Of a DNA stretch of 41,589 bases, positions 24,857 to 33,771 are shown one piece after another. The position numbers and the translations under genes were made by a program. Positions within the stretch are counted from its first letter, which is position 1, and each line of letters starts with the position of its first letter. The notes under the pieces were generated by a model. It had not been told where the DNA came from. It did no database searches and was given only the letters and a program-made list of their open reading frames with translations. Source of the stretch: Novosphingobium sp. (lineage in GTDB: Bacteria > Pseudomonadota > Alphaproteobacteria > Sphingomonadales > Sphingomonadaceae); NCBI RefSeq assembly GCF_027489515.1, contig NZ_JAIXZS010000089.1, positions 1 through 41,589 on the forward strand, written 5' to 3'.

Positions 24857-27343
24857 TCATGCCGGCGCCTTGAAGCGGCGAAGGCGCAGGGCATTGCCGA
24901 GTACGAAGACGCTTGATGCCGCCATCGCAGCAGCCGCTACCACGGGCGAGAGGAGCAGGCCCCAGCCGGGGTAAAGCGCACCGGCGGCGACCGGGACGAG
25001 TGCGATATTGTAGGCAAAAGCCCAGAACAGGTTTTGCCGGATGTTCCCGATGGTCGCATGCGACAAGGCAATGGCGGTTGCCGCACCGTTGAGATGGCCA
25101 GACATCAGGACGATATCGGCGGATTCAATGGCGATGTCAGTGCCCGTGCCAACCGCAAGACCGACGTCAGCGGCGGCCAGCGCCGGTGCATCGTTGATGC
25201 CGTCGCCGACGAAGGCGATGTGGCCATAGGCTGTCTTCAGGCGCCGGACTGCCGCCACCTTGCCTTCGGGCAGGACCTCCGCGACGACTTCGTCGATTCC
25301 GAGCTCGCGGGCGATGGCATCGGCTGTCCGGCGGTTGTCACCGGTGATCATCGCAACCTTGAGCCCAAGCGCATGGAACGCCTTGATCGCTGCAGGGGTG
25401 CTGGGCTTGATCGGATCGGACACTGCGATCACTGCCGCAAGCCGGCCAGCGATTGCCGCATAAAGCGGCGACTTGCCCTGCGTCCCGAGCGTCTGCGCGA
25501 GATCGGCAAAACCCTCTGTCCCGATGCCGAGTTCGGCCATGTAGCGCTGCGAGCCGACCTGCACACGCTTGGCATCGACATTCGCCTCAGCGCCGAGGCC
25601 GGTCCGGGACTGAAAGTCTCCGGCCGCGGGGATAGTCAGCATCCCGGCCTCGGCTGCCGCAACGATGGCTCGCGCGATCGGGTGCTCCGATTTCGCTTCG
25701 ACGGCTGCAACCAGCCGCAGCACATCTTCACGTTCGAACCCGTCGGCGACGGCAAAGTCGGTGAGCGTCGGTTTGCCTTCGGTAAGGGTTCCGGTCTTGT
25801 CGAGCGCGATCACCTTCGCGTCCTTGAGCGATTGCAATGCCTCACCCTTGCGGAACAGGACCCCCAATTCCGCACCGCGCCCGGTGCCGACCATGATCGA
25901 GGTGGGTGTGGCCAGCCCCATGGCGCAGGGGCAGGCGATGATCAGCACCGCAACGCCGTTTACCAGCGCGAAGGTCAGCGCAGGCGGTGGTCCGAAGGCC
26001 AGCCAGGCAAGGAATGTGAGCGCGGCGGCTGCGAAGACCGCCGGGACAAACCACATTGTCACCCTGTCGACCAGAGCCTGGATCGGCAGTTTCGCGCCTT
26101 GTGCCTCTTCCACCATGCGGATGATCTGGGCGAGCATCGTTGCCTCGCCCACGGCGGTTGCACGCAGGGCAAGGGCGCCTTGCTGGTTGACGGTGCCGCC
26201 CACCACAGCCGAGCCTGCAGCCTTGGCGACGGGGATGGGTTCGCCGCTGATCATGGCCTCGTCGACGAAACTCTCCCCCTCGACGACGGCACCATCGACC
26301 GGGATACGTTCGCCCGGTCGCACGTCGACGATATCGCCTGCGGCGACGTCCGAGACGGGCACTTCCGCCAGCCCCCCGCTGCGCCGCACCCGCGCGGTCC
26401 GGGCCTGGAGACCGATGAGGCGCTTGATGGCTTCCGACGTGCGTCCCTTTGCCCGCGCCTCGAGATAGCGTCCGAGCAGGATCAGGGTGACGATCACCGC
26501 AGCCGCCTCGTAATAGACGTTCACCGTGGCATCGGGCAGCAGTCGGGGTGCGAAGGTCGCAACAAGCGAATAGCCGTAAGCGGCTGCGGTTCCGACTGCG
26601 ACCAGTGAGTTCATGTCGGGTGCGAGGCGCAAGAGGGCTGGTACACCCTTCTTGAAGAAGCGCAGGCCGGGCAGCGCCAGAACCAGCGACGTGAGAACGA
26701 ACTGGAGTATCCAGCTGTTTTCCATCCCGATCGTCGCCATGATCAGACGATGCGCGCCGGGAATGGTGTGACTGCCCATTTCGAGCACAAAGACCGGCAA
26801 GGTCAGGATCGCGGCAAACGTCAGATCGCGTTTGATCGCCTTTAGCTCGGCCACCTTGCGTTCGCCGGCTTCGGCTGCCGCAGTCTCGTTGCCGGCAGCA
26901 AGGATGCGTGCTGCGTAACCCGCATCCGCGATCGCAGCGATCAGAGCGAGCGGCTCCGCGCTGCCTGTCACGCTTGCGCGTTCGGTGGCGAGGTTGACGT
27001 TGGCCATGGCGACACCGGGTACGCCCCGCAGCGCCGCCTCGACACGGCCTACGCAGGAGGCGCAGGTCATGCCCTCGACCGCTAGTTCGTAGCGTTCGGA
27101 TGGCACATGGTAGCCTGCTGCTTCGACGGCGCTCGCAATGCTTGCGCGATCAACCCCGTCCGCAGCAACGACCGTAGCCCGCTCCGTGGCGAGATTGACG
27201 CTGACGGAGCGCACGCCTTCGACGGCATTGATCGACTTCTCAACCCTGCCGACGCAGGAGGCACAGCTCATCCCCTCGATCGGGATGGTGAGCGACGACT
27301 CGCCGATCATTGAGTTTTTTCTATTCTTTACAGAATTTTGCAT
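24857..27343 (-). CDS. copA: Copper-exporting P1B-type ATPase
   Basis: An 828-residue Cu(I)-exporting ATPase. Two N-terminal heavy-metal domains carry [13 protein letters not shown] (24-36) and [13 protein letters not shown] (91-103). Later come the actuator motif SGEP, the ion-binding CPC in [13 protein letters not shown], the phosphorylation site [11 protein letters not shown], the ATP-binding SEHPIARAI and the hinge [16 protein letters not shown]. The final membrane helices hold [11 protein letters not shown] and the MAxSS motif as [19 protein letters not shown]. The start at 27343 has AAGG at good distance; an ATG frame extends to 27388 but would run into the operator. It is transcribed away from copZ and precedes cueR. 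Confidence 0.96.
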   Translation of the reverse strand: MQNSVKNRKNSMIGESSLTIPIEGMSCASCVGRVEKSINAVEGVRSVSVNLATERATVVAADGVDRASIASAVEAAGYHVPSERYELAVEGMTCASCVGRVEAALRGVPGVAMANVNLATERASVTGSAEPLALIAAIADAGYAARILAAGNETAAAEAGERKVAELKAIKRDLTFAAILTLPVFVLEMGSHTIPGAHRLIMATIGMENSWILQFVLTSLVLALPGLRFFKKGVPALLRLAPDMNSLVAVGTAAAYGYSLVATFAPRLLPDATVNVYYEAAAVIVTLILLGRYLEARAKGRTSEAIKRLIGLQARTARVRRSGGLAEVPVSDVAAGDIVDVRPGERIPVDGAVVEGESFVDEAMISGEPIPVAKAAGSAVVGGTVNQQGALALRATAVGEATMLAQIIRMVEEAQGAKLPIQALVDRVTMWFVPAVFAAAALTFLAWLAFGPPPALTFALVNGVAVLIIACPCAMGLATPTSIMVGTGRGAELGVLFRKGEALQSLKDAKVIALDKTGTLTEGKPTLTDFAVADGFEREDVLRLVAAVEAKSEHPIARAIVAAAEAGMLTIPAAGDFQSRTGLGAEANVDAKRVQVGSQRYMAELGIGTEGFADLAQTLGTQGKSPLYAAIAGRLAAVIAVSDPIKPSTPAAIKAFHALGLKVAMITGDNRRTADAIARELGIDEVVAEVLPEGKVAAVRRLKTAYGHIAFVGDGINDAPALAAADVGLAVGTGTDIAIESADIVLMSGHLNGAATAIALSHATIGNIRQNLFWAFAYNIALVPVAAGALYPGWGLLLSPVVAAAAMAASSVFVLGNALRLRRFKAPA

Positions 27344-27379
27344 GACGATAACCTTGGGCTGAGCCTGTTTCGTCCTCAC

Positions 27380-27410
27380 CATCTGCATCTTCCCATCGTG
27401 GGAAGGTAAA
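27380..27410 (-). promoter_or_regulatory. CueR-type promoter of the copA ATPase
   Basis: On the minus strand TTTACC (27410-27405) and a weak CAGATG (27385-27380) are 19 bases apart, the overlong spacing MerR-family activators correct by twisting DNA. The spacer holds the palindrome CTTCCCA-CGA-TGGGAAG (27389-27405), which fits the known CueR box ACCTTCC-N7-GGAAG. Confidence 0.75.
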
Positions 27411-27513
27411 GGGAAATATTCCGCATCCTGCCCGGGCGCGATTCAAGTTTGGCGATGGGGCTTGTTTCACGGCGCTATGCGCGTTCCCTTTCGGCCTGCT
27501 GCAAAATTGCCGC

Positions 27514-27544
27514 TTGACCTTACAACGCTGGGAAGCCGGACAAG
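27514..27544 (+). promoter_or_regulatory. CueR-type promoter of copZ and the copABC genes
   Basis: TTGACC at 27514-27519, a 19-base spacer and GACAAG at 27539-27544 form a MerR-type promoter. ACCTTAC-N7-GGAAGCC at 27517-27537 aligns base for base with the box of the divergent copA promoter about 120 bases away. One CueR dimer at each would induce both directions. Confidence 0.7.
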
Positions 27545-27578
27545 GTGCGTCTCTCCAAGACGAATCAGGACATTCAAC

Positions 27579-27773
27579 GTGAAATTCCGCATTGCAAACA
27601 TGACGTGTGGCGGTTGCGCCAAGTCCGTTCGCGAAGCGATCGCTTCGGTGGATCCGCACGCGGACGTCGGCTTCGACATGCCGAACCGGGTGATCGAATT
27701 TGAAACCGGGGAGAACAAGCATCAGTTCACCCTTGCTCTGGCATCTGCAGGATACCCGGCGGTCAGTATCTGA
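27579..27773 (+). CDS. copZ: CopZ-like copper chaperone
   Basis: A 64-residue heavy-metal-associated domain with MTCGGC (Cys10, Cys13), the Cu(I) site. The fold continues as VREAIASVDPHADVGFDMPNRVIEFET. It should hold cytoplasmic Cu(I) and pass it to the CopA ATPase. The start is GTG at 27579 with AGGA eight bases upstream; an open frame further upstream runs through the promoter. Its promoter has a CueR box, and the multicopper oxidase follows after 93 bases. Confidence 0.88.
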   Translation: MKFRIANMTCGGCAKSVREAIASVDPHADVGFDMPNRVIEFETGENKHQFTLALASAGYPAVSI

Positions 27774-27780
27774 GCCGATA

Positions 27781-27828
27781 CCGCACCCTCGTCCCGATCC
27801 AGCAGGTGGAAGCGGGACAAGGGTGCGG
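27781..27828 (+). other. Long hairpin between copZ and the multicopper oxidase gene
   Basis: CCGCACCCTCGTCCCG at 27781-27796 pairs with CGGGACAAGGGTGCGG at 27813-27828 with one mismatch, a 16-base stem with a 16-base loop, eight bases after the copZ stop. No T run follows. It may stop part of the transcription, or protect the copZ message so that the small chaperone is made in excess. Confidence 0.6.
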
Positions 27829-27866
27829 AGGCAAGGACAGCACCGCTTCACATCAAGGCAACCACA

Positions 27867-29609
27867 ATGAGCCGCTTCTCCCTTTCATTGACCCGGCGCG
27901 GGCTCATCGCCACTTCGGCGAGCATCGCGGCAGCCTCTGCGCTTCCAGCATGGGCGCAGGGTCACAGCATGCATCGCGGACGCAGTGGCGGGCTGATCCG
28001 GCCTGGCTTTGACCAGGTCTCTGGCGCAGTGATCGATCTGGCCGTGGGCGCAGGCGAGCGCGTGGTGCAGGGGCGAAAGGGCCACGGCATTGCCGTCAAC
28101 GGCAGCGTGCCGGGGCCGCTGATCCGCTTGCGCGAGGGGCAGCGCGTGCGCCTCAACGTCACCAACCACCTGGAGGAGGACACCTCGATCCACTGGCACG
28201 GGCTGCTGGTGCCTTTTCACATGGACGGCGTGCCGGGGATCAGCTTTCCGGGGATCAAGCCGGGGCAGACGTTCACTTACGAGTTCCCCGTCCGCCAATC
28301 GGGCACCTACTGGTACCACAGCCACTCAGGGCTTCAGGAGCAGCAGGGGCATTACGGTCCGCTGATCGTCGACCCGGCAGGCGCAGAGCCTGTTCAGTTC
28401 GACCGCGACTACATCCTCCTCCTCAGCGAGTTCACGCCGCTCCACCCGCACAAGATCATGGACCGGCTGCGCAAGGGCGAAGGCTACTTCAACTACCAGC
28501 AGACCAGCTGGGCCGACGATTACCCGCTCTCCGCAGCCGACCGGCGGATGTGGGCCGAGATGCGCATGCTCCCGACCGACATCGCAGATGTGACGGGATC
28601 GACCTACACCTACCTCGCCAACGGGCGGGGGCCCAGGGAAGGGCTGGAATTCCTCTTCACTCCCGGCGAGCGGGTGCGCCTGCGCATCATCAACGGCGCT
28701 GCGCAGACGTTCTTCAACGTGCGCATACCGGGCTTGCCGATGACGGTCGTTGCCGCCGACGGTCAGAATGTGAAACCGGTCGAGGTCGACGAGTTCCAGA
28801 TGGGTACCGCCGAGATCTACGATGTGATCATCGAACCTCGCGCCGAAGCCTACACGATCGTCGCGGAAAGCATGGACCGTTCAGGCCTGGCGCTTGCCAC
28901 GCTGGCGAGCCGGCCCGGCGCGCGCGCGCCCATTCCCCCCCCGCGCAAACCCCCGGTTCTCGATATGGGCGACATGGGCATGAACCATGGCAACAGCGGA
29001 GGCAGTCACGGCGAGCACGGCGGCGGCGCGCACAGCATGGCGGGCATGAAAATGCGCGACACGCTGCTGTTGCCGCCCGACGTGAAGGTCGGCCCCGGGA
29101 TCGACATGGTTTCCATGGCGCCCGTCGACAAGCTCGGCGATCCGGGTCTCGGCCTGCGCGATGTGGATCACCGGGTGCTCAATTACCGGATGCTGTCGGC
29201 TCTGGAGCCCAATGCTGACACGCGTGAACCTTCGCGCCTGCTCGAGTTGCACCTGACCGGCAACATGGAGCGTTACATGTGGTCCTTCGATGGCGAGATG
29301 TATTCCGCCGTCAGCGACAAGCCGATCCGCTTCGCCTGGAACGAGCGGGTGCGCGTGAAGCTGGTCAACAACACCATGATGGCGCACCCCATCCATCTGC
29401 ACGGCATGTTCTTCGAACTGGTGAACGGCGAAGATCCCGCGCATCAGCCGCGCAAGAACATCGTTATCGTGCAGCCCGGTGCAAGTGCGCAGTTTGATCT
29501 GACCGCGAACGAACCCGGCGACTGGGCGTTCCACTGCCATCTGCTCTATCACATGCATGGCGGGATGATGCAGACGGTGACCGTCATGCGTCCGGAGGCG
29601 GGTGCATGA
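27867..29609 (+). CDS. copA: Copper-resistance multicopper oxidase CopA/PcoA
   Basis: A 580-residue periplasmic multicopper oxidase that oxidises Cu(I). A Tat signal with twin arginine, SLTRRGLIATSAS, occupies residues 1-31. Copper motifs: HWHG (109-112), HSHSG (151-155), HPIHLHG, and HCHLLYHMHGGMM (about 556-568) with the type 1 ligands. A Met/His-rich linker at about 365-395 (MGDMGMNHGN, HSMAGMKM) is where these oxidases bind extra copper. It shares its name with the ATPase by convention only. copB follows with an ATGA overlap. Confidence 0.95.
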   Translation: MSRFSLSLTRRGLIATSASIAAASALPAWAQGHSMHRGRSGGLIRPGFDQVSGAVIDLAVGAGERVVQGRKGHGIAVNGSVPGPLIRLREGQRVRLNVTNHLEEDTSIHWHGLLVPFHMDGVPGISFPGIKPGQTFTYEFPVRQSGTYWYHSHSGLQEQQGHYGPLIVDPAGAEPVQFDRDYILLLSEFTPLHPHKIMDRLRKGEGYFNYQQTSWADDYPLSAADRRMWAEMRMLPTDIADVTGSTYTYLANGRGPREGLEFLFTPGERVRLRIINGAAQTFFNVRIPGLPMTVVAADGQNVKPVEVDEFQMGTAEIYDVIIEPRAEAYTIVAESMDRSGLALATLASRPGARAPIPPPRKPPVLDMGDMGMNHGNSGGSHGEHGGGAHSMAGMKMRDTLLLPPDVKVGPGIDMVSMAPVDKLGDPGLGLRDVDHRVLNYRMLSALEPNADTREPSRLLELHLTGNMERYMWSFDGEMYSAVSDKPIRFAWNERVRVKLVNNTMMAHPIHLHGMFFELVNGEDPAHQPRKNIVIVQPGASAQFDLTANEPGDWAFHCHLLYHMHGGMMQTVTVMRPEAGA

Positions 29610-30544
29610 AGGCGCTGATTGCCCTCATTGCGCTGTTTGCCGCCGCGCCGCTGGCCGCACAGGATATGCATGCAGGGCACGTCATGACGGCCCCGGCGCA
29701 GGATCCACAGGCCGGACAGGCCATGCCGGAAGCGGCGCCGGATCCGCACGCCGGGCACGAAATGACCAAGACCGACGCGCCCGTCTCGCCGGGACCACAA
29801 ATGGAAACCCCGCCTCCGCCGGAAGCCGGGAGCGGGCCGCCGCGCGCTGCCGATGCGATCTGGGGCGCCAACGCAATGGCGGCCTCGCGCGACGACCTGC
29901 GCCGCACACACGGCAGCTTCCCTGTGTTCTGGTTTCAGGGCGACCGCATCGAAACCCAGGCGCGCAAGGGCGGGGACATCTACCTTTGGGACATCCAAGG
30001 CTACTACGGCACCCCCACCAGCCGCCTGTGGTTCAAGAGCGAGGGCGAGGGCAATTGGGGCTCAGCTCCCGATGATGCAGAGGTTCAGGCGCTCTACTCC
30101 CGGGCCTTCAAGCCCTTCTGGGATTTCCAGGTCGGTATCCGCCACGATATCGCCGGGCCCGGCACCACCCATGCCGTGATCGGCGTGCAGGGCCTTGCCC
30201 CCTACATGTTCGAGATCGACGCCGCGTTGTTCCTTTCCACTCGCGGCGACCTGACCGCTCGGATCGAGGCCGAAGTCGACCAGCGCATCACCCAGCGCCT
30301 GATCCTCCAGCCGCGCGTCGAGGCCAATCTGTCGGCGCAGGACATTCCGCTGCTCGGCGTCGGGGCTGGACTTGATCAGATCGAGTTCGGCGCGCGGTTG
30401 CGTTATGAGTTCAGGCGCGAGTTTGCTCCCTATGTTGGCATCGAGCATTCATGGCGCACCGGACAGGGTGCAGATTACGCCCGCGCCCGTGGGCAAAACC
30501 CATCTGTCACGAGCTTCCTCGCCGGCATCCGTTTCTGGTTCTGA
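29606..30544 (+). CDS. copB: Outer-membrane copper-resistance protein CopB
   Basis: A 312-residue protein with a signal peptide (about 1-18, ending LAAQ), a His/Met-rich region with HAGHVM, QAGQAM and HAGHEM (about 21-60) that can bind copper, and a beta-barrel domain from about 95 to the C-terminal FWF, typical of outer-membrane barrels. Conserved family segments are LRRTHGSFPVFWFQGDRIE and YSRAFKPFWDFQVGIRHD. It is coupled to the oxidase gene and would sequester or pass copper at the outer membrane. Confidence 0.93.
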   Translation: MKALIALIALFAAAPLAAQDMHAGHVMTAPAQDPQAGQAMPEAAPDPHAGHEMTKTDAPVSPGPQMETPPPPEAGSGPPRAADAIWGANAMAASRDDLRRTHGSFPVFWFQGDRIETQARKGGDIYLWDIQGYYGTPTSRLWFKSEGEGNWGSAPDDAEVQALYSRAFKPFWDFQVGIRHDIAGPGTTHAVIGVQGLAPYMFEIDAALFLSTRGDLTARIEAEVDQRITQRLILQPRVEANLSAQDIPLLGVGAGLDQIEFGARLRYEFRREFAPYVGIEHSWRTGQGADYARARGQNPSVTSFLAGIRFWF

Positions 30545-30565
30545 TCAGCACGAAGGATAATGACC

Positions 30566-30946
30566 ATGAGAGCCTCTTCTCTTCTTGCCGCCGTTGCCCT
30601 CTCCCTGCTCGCTCCAACTGCCGTGCTCGCCCACGTGCAGCTTACCGCCTCGACACCGGCTGCGGGCGCTCAGGTCAAGGCGCCCAAGGCCATCACACTG
30701 ACCTTCAGCCAGCCGGTCAATCCGCCGAGCGCCGCCACCAGCATTGTCATGACGGGAATGCCGGGCATGAAGGACCACGGCGAGATGGCTATCCGCAACT
30801 TCACCGTTAGCTGGTCACCCGACGGCAAGACGCTGACGCTGGCATTGAAGAAGTCCCTTCCTGCAGGCTCCTACGACGTGCGCTGGCAGGCCGCCGCGGC
30901 GGATGGCCATGCCATGGCCGGCAAGATCAGCTTCGAAGTACCCTGA
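30566..30946 (+). CDS. copC: Periplasmic copper-binding protein CopC
   Basis: A 126-residue protein with a signal peptide ending VLAHVQ; the mature N-terminal His (AHVQLTAS) is a Cu(II) ligand in CopC proteins. The Met/His segment MTGMPGMKDHGEM fits the Cu(I) site, and DVRWQAAAADGHAMAGKISFEV closes the cupredoxin-like fold with another His. AAGGA stands eight bases before the ATG at 30566; an ATG at 30560 is too close. It is the last clear gene of the copABC operon. copD, the usual membrane partner, is missing downstream. Confidence 0.92.
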   Translation: MRASSLLAAVALSLLAPTAVLAHVQLTASTPAAGAQVKAPKAITLTFSQPVNPPSAATSIVMTGMPGMKDHGEMAIRNFTVSWSPDGKTLTLALKKSLPAGSYDVRWQAAAADGHAMAGKISFEVP

Positions 30947-31275
30947 CGTCTCCCGCTCTTGCGGTCTGCGCGTTGCGGTCCTCGTTGGCTCGTCTTCGCG
31001 AGGAGGGGATCAGCGCCTGGCGGGAATCAAGGTGCCTCGGGCGGATGGCTGATCTGCGCCGTTTCGGCCTTTCGCGTGGCAGCCGTTGCGCACAGGTCTT
31101 TTCGCTGACCAGGCTTTGGCCAGTTCGAGCCAGTCCGCTTGCCGCCGATAGCTAACGACGTCTCACGTCCCCGCTCCATTCGATAGGTCTAGAGCCGCGC
31201 AGCAGGGCTGGCGTCGACCGAGTTGGTCGCGACCGGCAACCCGATGGTGGGCGACTGTGATGCGGAGAACACAAC
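30947..31275. other. 329-base gap between copC and the TolC-type gene
   Basis: No frame here resembles a known protein, and I see no CopD or other copper gene. Several short open frames lack Shine-Dalgarno sequences. The downstream gene has a clear GGAG before its ATG, so this gap probably holds its promoter, though none stands out. It may be the scar of a deleted copD. Confidence 0.4.
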
Positions 31276-32814
31276 ATGCTGTGCTGGCGTGGACACGTCG
31301 TCATGCTCCCGTGGCTGGTGGCAGCGACAACCCTGAGCGGGTGCGCCACTCCGGGCGCCCATCTCGCACCGCTGGCTCCAGACAGGCCATGGGCGCCTCG
31401 CACGAGCACGGCCGGGGAAATATTGCCAGCGCCTGCCCGTCAAGCAGGCGTGACGGGTGGCTTCGTCCTCCCGGCCAATCCGGCAGTTGCGGTGCTGCAC
31501 GAGGCTGCGCGGACCGATCCCGACCACGCCTATACCTTGCCCGAGCTTGTCAACCTTGCCCATTCTGCCAACCCGCGCGCCCGGGCTGCCTGGCAAGATG
31601 CGCGCAGTGCCGCAGCTGGAGTAGACCTCGCACGCGGCACCTACGGGCCTCGGCTTGCCTTTACCGGGGCTGCCGGCGGGATCGCGAGCAGTTCCAGTCT
31701 CACCGCGCTTGGCCAGCGAGGCGATAGCGAGAGCGATGGCGCCAGTGCCGTTGCGACCTTTTCTCTCGAATGGCTGCTCTACGATTTCGGCGAGCGTGCG
31801 GCGCTCGTGAACGCGGCGCGCCAGCAGTCGATGGCCGCCAACATCGCCTTCACGGCCGCGCACCAGCAGATCACGTATCAGGTTGCGCTTGCCTATTACG
31901 ATGATGTGAGTGCGCGGGCACGTTCGGCAAACGCGGACCGTGCGGTTGCACTGGGTCTCGAGATCGAGGCAGCGGCAAAGGCACGGCTCCAACAAGGGGT
32001 CGGCACGGCGGTCGAAGCTGCGCACGCTCATCAGGCGACAGCGCAGCTGCGGCTGGGCGCCGTCGAGGCACATGCGCTGGTCGCCGACAGCCGGCTTCGG
32101 CTCCTCACCGCGATCGGGCTGCCACCTTTCGCACGGCTGCGCCTTGCCGATGCCCCGGAACGCAAGCTCACGACGGATATGGCGGACATGGCCGAGCAGG
32201 CGGTGGCCTATGCGCTGTCTCGCCGACCCGATACGCTGGCGGCACTTGCCGCGCGCAAGGCAAGCGAGGAAGGCGTGCGGGCGGTACGGGCCGATTTTCT
32301 GCCCAAGGTCTTTGCGGCGGGCAGCGCGACGCATGTCGAGGGCTCGCGCACGATCAGCAGCTGGTCCGGTTCCGGGGGCGAGACTCCGAGCCTTGCCCTT
32401 TCCGGTGCGCGCAATAGTGCAGCACTTCTCATCGGCGTGCGCGTGCCGCTGCTCGATGGCGGTATGCGCGCGGCGCGGCTCGCCCAGGCGCAGAGCAGGG
32501 CCGAAGCAGCAGCCGCGCGGCTGGAAGACACGCAAGACCGCGCCGTGCTCGAGATCGTCATGGCGCAGAATGGCCTGCGCAGCGCGCTGGAAGCCAATGT
32601 CGCAGCCGCAGAAGCGCAGGCGGCTGCGCAGACGACGCTCGATGCAGCGCTCGCCGCCTTCCGCAGCGGGGCCGGTGCGATCACTGCGGTGCATCTGGCG
32701 CAGCAGCAAAGGCTTGCCGCTGATAACGCGGCGGTGGCAGCGCATGCGGCGGCGCTGCGGGCGGCGGCTACACTTGCGCTGGTAACCGGAGGGCTGGGCG
32801 AAGCGCCCGACTGA
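31276..32814 (+). CDS. TolC/CusC-type outer-membrane efflux lipoprotein
   Basis: A 512-residue outer-membrane factor. A lipoprotein signal ends in the lipobox TLSGC with the acylated Cys23. Two repeats of long helices and strands follow, with YTLPELVNLAHSANPRARAA, FSLEWLLYDFGERAALV, and the mirrored VRVPLLDGGMRAARLAQAQSRA. Such proteins form the exit duct of RND or MFP-linked pumps such as CusCBA. The pump and adaptor are not nearby, so it would have to use partners encoded elsewhere, or its operon has been lost. GGAG eight bases upstream supports the start. Confidence 0.88.
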   Translation: MLCWRGHVVMLPWLVAATTLSGCATPGAHLAPLAPDRPWAPRTSTAGEILPAPARQAGVTGGFVLPANPAVAVLHEAARTDPDHAYTLPELVNLAHSANPRARAAWQDARSAAAGVDLARGTYGPRLAFTGAAGGIASSSSLTALGQRGDSESDGASAVATFSLEWLLYDFGERAALVNAARQQSMAANIAFTAAHQQITYQVALAYYDDVSARARSANADRAVALGLEIEAAAKARLQQGVGTAVEAAHAHQATAQLRLGAVEAHALVADSRLRLLTAIGLPPFARLRLADAPERKLTTDMADMAEQAVAYALSRRPDTLAALAARKASEEGVRAVRADFLPKVFAAGSATHVEGSRTISSWSGSGGETPSLALSGARNSAALLIGVRVPLLDGGMRAARLAQAQSRAEAAAARLEDTQDRAVLEIVMAQNGLRSALEANVAAAEAQAAAQTTLDAALAAFRSGAGAITAVHLAQQQRLAADNAAVAAHAAALRAAATLALVTGGLGEAPD

Positions 32815-32819
32815 GCGTG

Positions 32820-33738
32820 TCAGGCTCCGAGCACTGCGCGCGCCTTGCGAACATCACCGTAGCGCACATCGCCCTCGATGCCGGCGAGGACGGGCTCGAG
32901 CAGGCGCAAGGCGTCTTCACGGGGCAGATCCTGCGCAAGTGAGGTTGCGGCGCGCAGGGCCCAAAGCTTGCTGCCCTGCTCCTCCGCCAGCGCCAGGGCC
33001 CGCCTGAACAGCGCTTGTGCCACTTCAGGATGGCCCGCTTGTCGCCGCGCTTCGCCATGGGCTCGCAGGATTTCGGCAGTGGCCCAATGCGGCGCGCTGG
33101 CCTCGGCGCGCGCGGCCGCCTCTGCGTCACACCAGGGAGCGAAAGTGGTAATGAACATGATCCTGTCGTGCGGCAAAGGTGGCTGCAGCCCCAGTGGCGG
33201 CGGAGAGAAACCAGCGCGCAGATCGAGGATCCGCAAGAACCAGGCTGCCAGTTCGGCCATATAGGTAAAGCGGTTGTCCTCCGCCTCGCGCGCGAGCCTC
33301 TGGACATAGGAGCGGGCAAGATCGTCCAGACCCAACCAGAGCGCAACCGGGCAGGCGAGACTGCTGACGAGATAGCAGAACGAGGCCGGATTGCGCAGGC
33401 GCGCGCCATCGCGCACCGCCTCTTCCACCAGCGCAAGCGCGGTATCGAACCGCCCGGTGATTGCCATGGTGAGCGCGTGGTTGCCGCGCGTCACGGTGGA
33501 ATGATCGTAGCGCAGAACCGCGCCATAGGCCGTTTGCCCGCTGAGCCCCGCCATCAGCTCGGTGCCGATGGCCTCGGCTTCCGCGAGCAGCCCCACGCGA
33601 AACGTCATCAGGCCCATCACGCGCAGAGCGAAGGTTCTGAGGACAGGATCTTTCGCGGGGGCCTAGCGCGGCAACATGCGCAGCAGCGGCGAGATCGAAG
33701 CTTGAGCGGAAGCAGCCTAGCTGGCCGAGCATGCGCTT
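32820..33738 (-). pseudogene. Frameshifted C-terminal remnant of a TPR-type regulator
   Basis: The frame from 33620 down to 32820 encodes 266 residues of tetratricopeptide-like repeats: GRFDTALALVEEAVRDGARLRNPAS, HWATAEILRAHGEARRQAGHPEVAQALFRRALALAEEQGSKLW and a final EDALRLLEPVLAGIEG. This is the C-terminal pattern of winged-helix or cyclase-linked AAA/TPR regulators. The N-terminal DNA-binding and ATPase parts are gone. Just upstream, 33738-33665 codes in another frame for LGQLGCFRSSFDLAAAAHVAALG, which would continue into KDPVLRTFALRVMGLM after a frameshift near 33665. Beyond about 33740 the similarity stops. It ends five bases from the convergent TolC gene. Confidence 0.65.
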
Positions 33739-33771
33739 GACCTGTCCGCGCTCAACAGCCGGGCAGAGCAG

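Noticed and set aside
25034..26608. A 524-residue open frame on the plus strand
   Set aside because: It lies entirely antisense to the copA ATPase, shows no domain, and such long antisense frames are expected in GC-rich codon-biased DNA.
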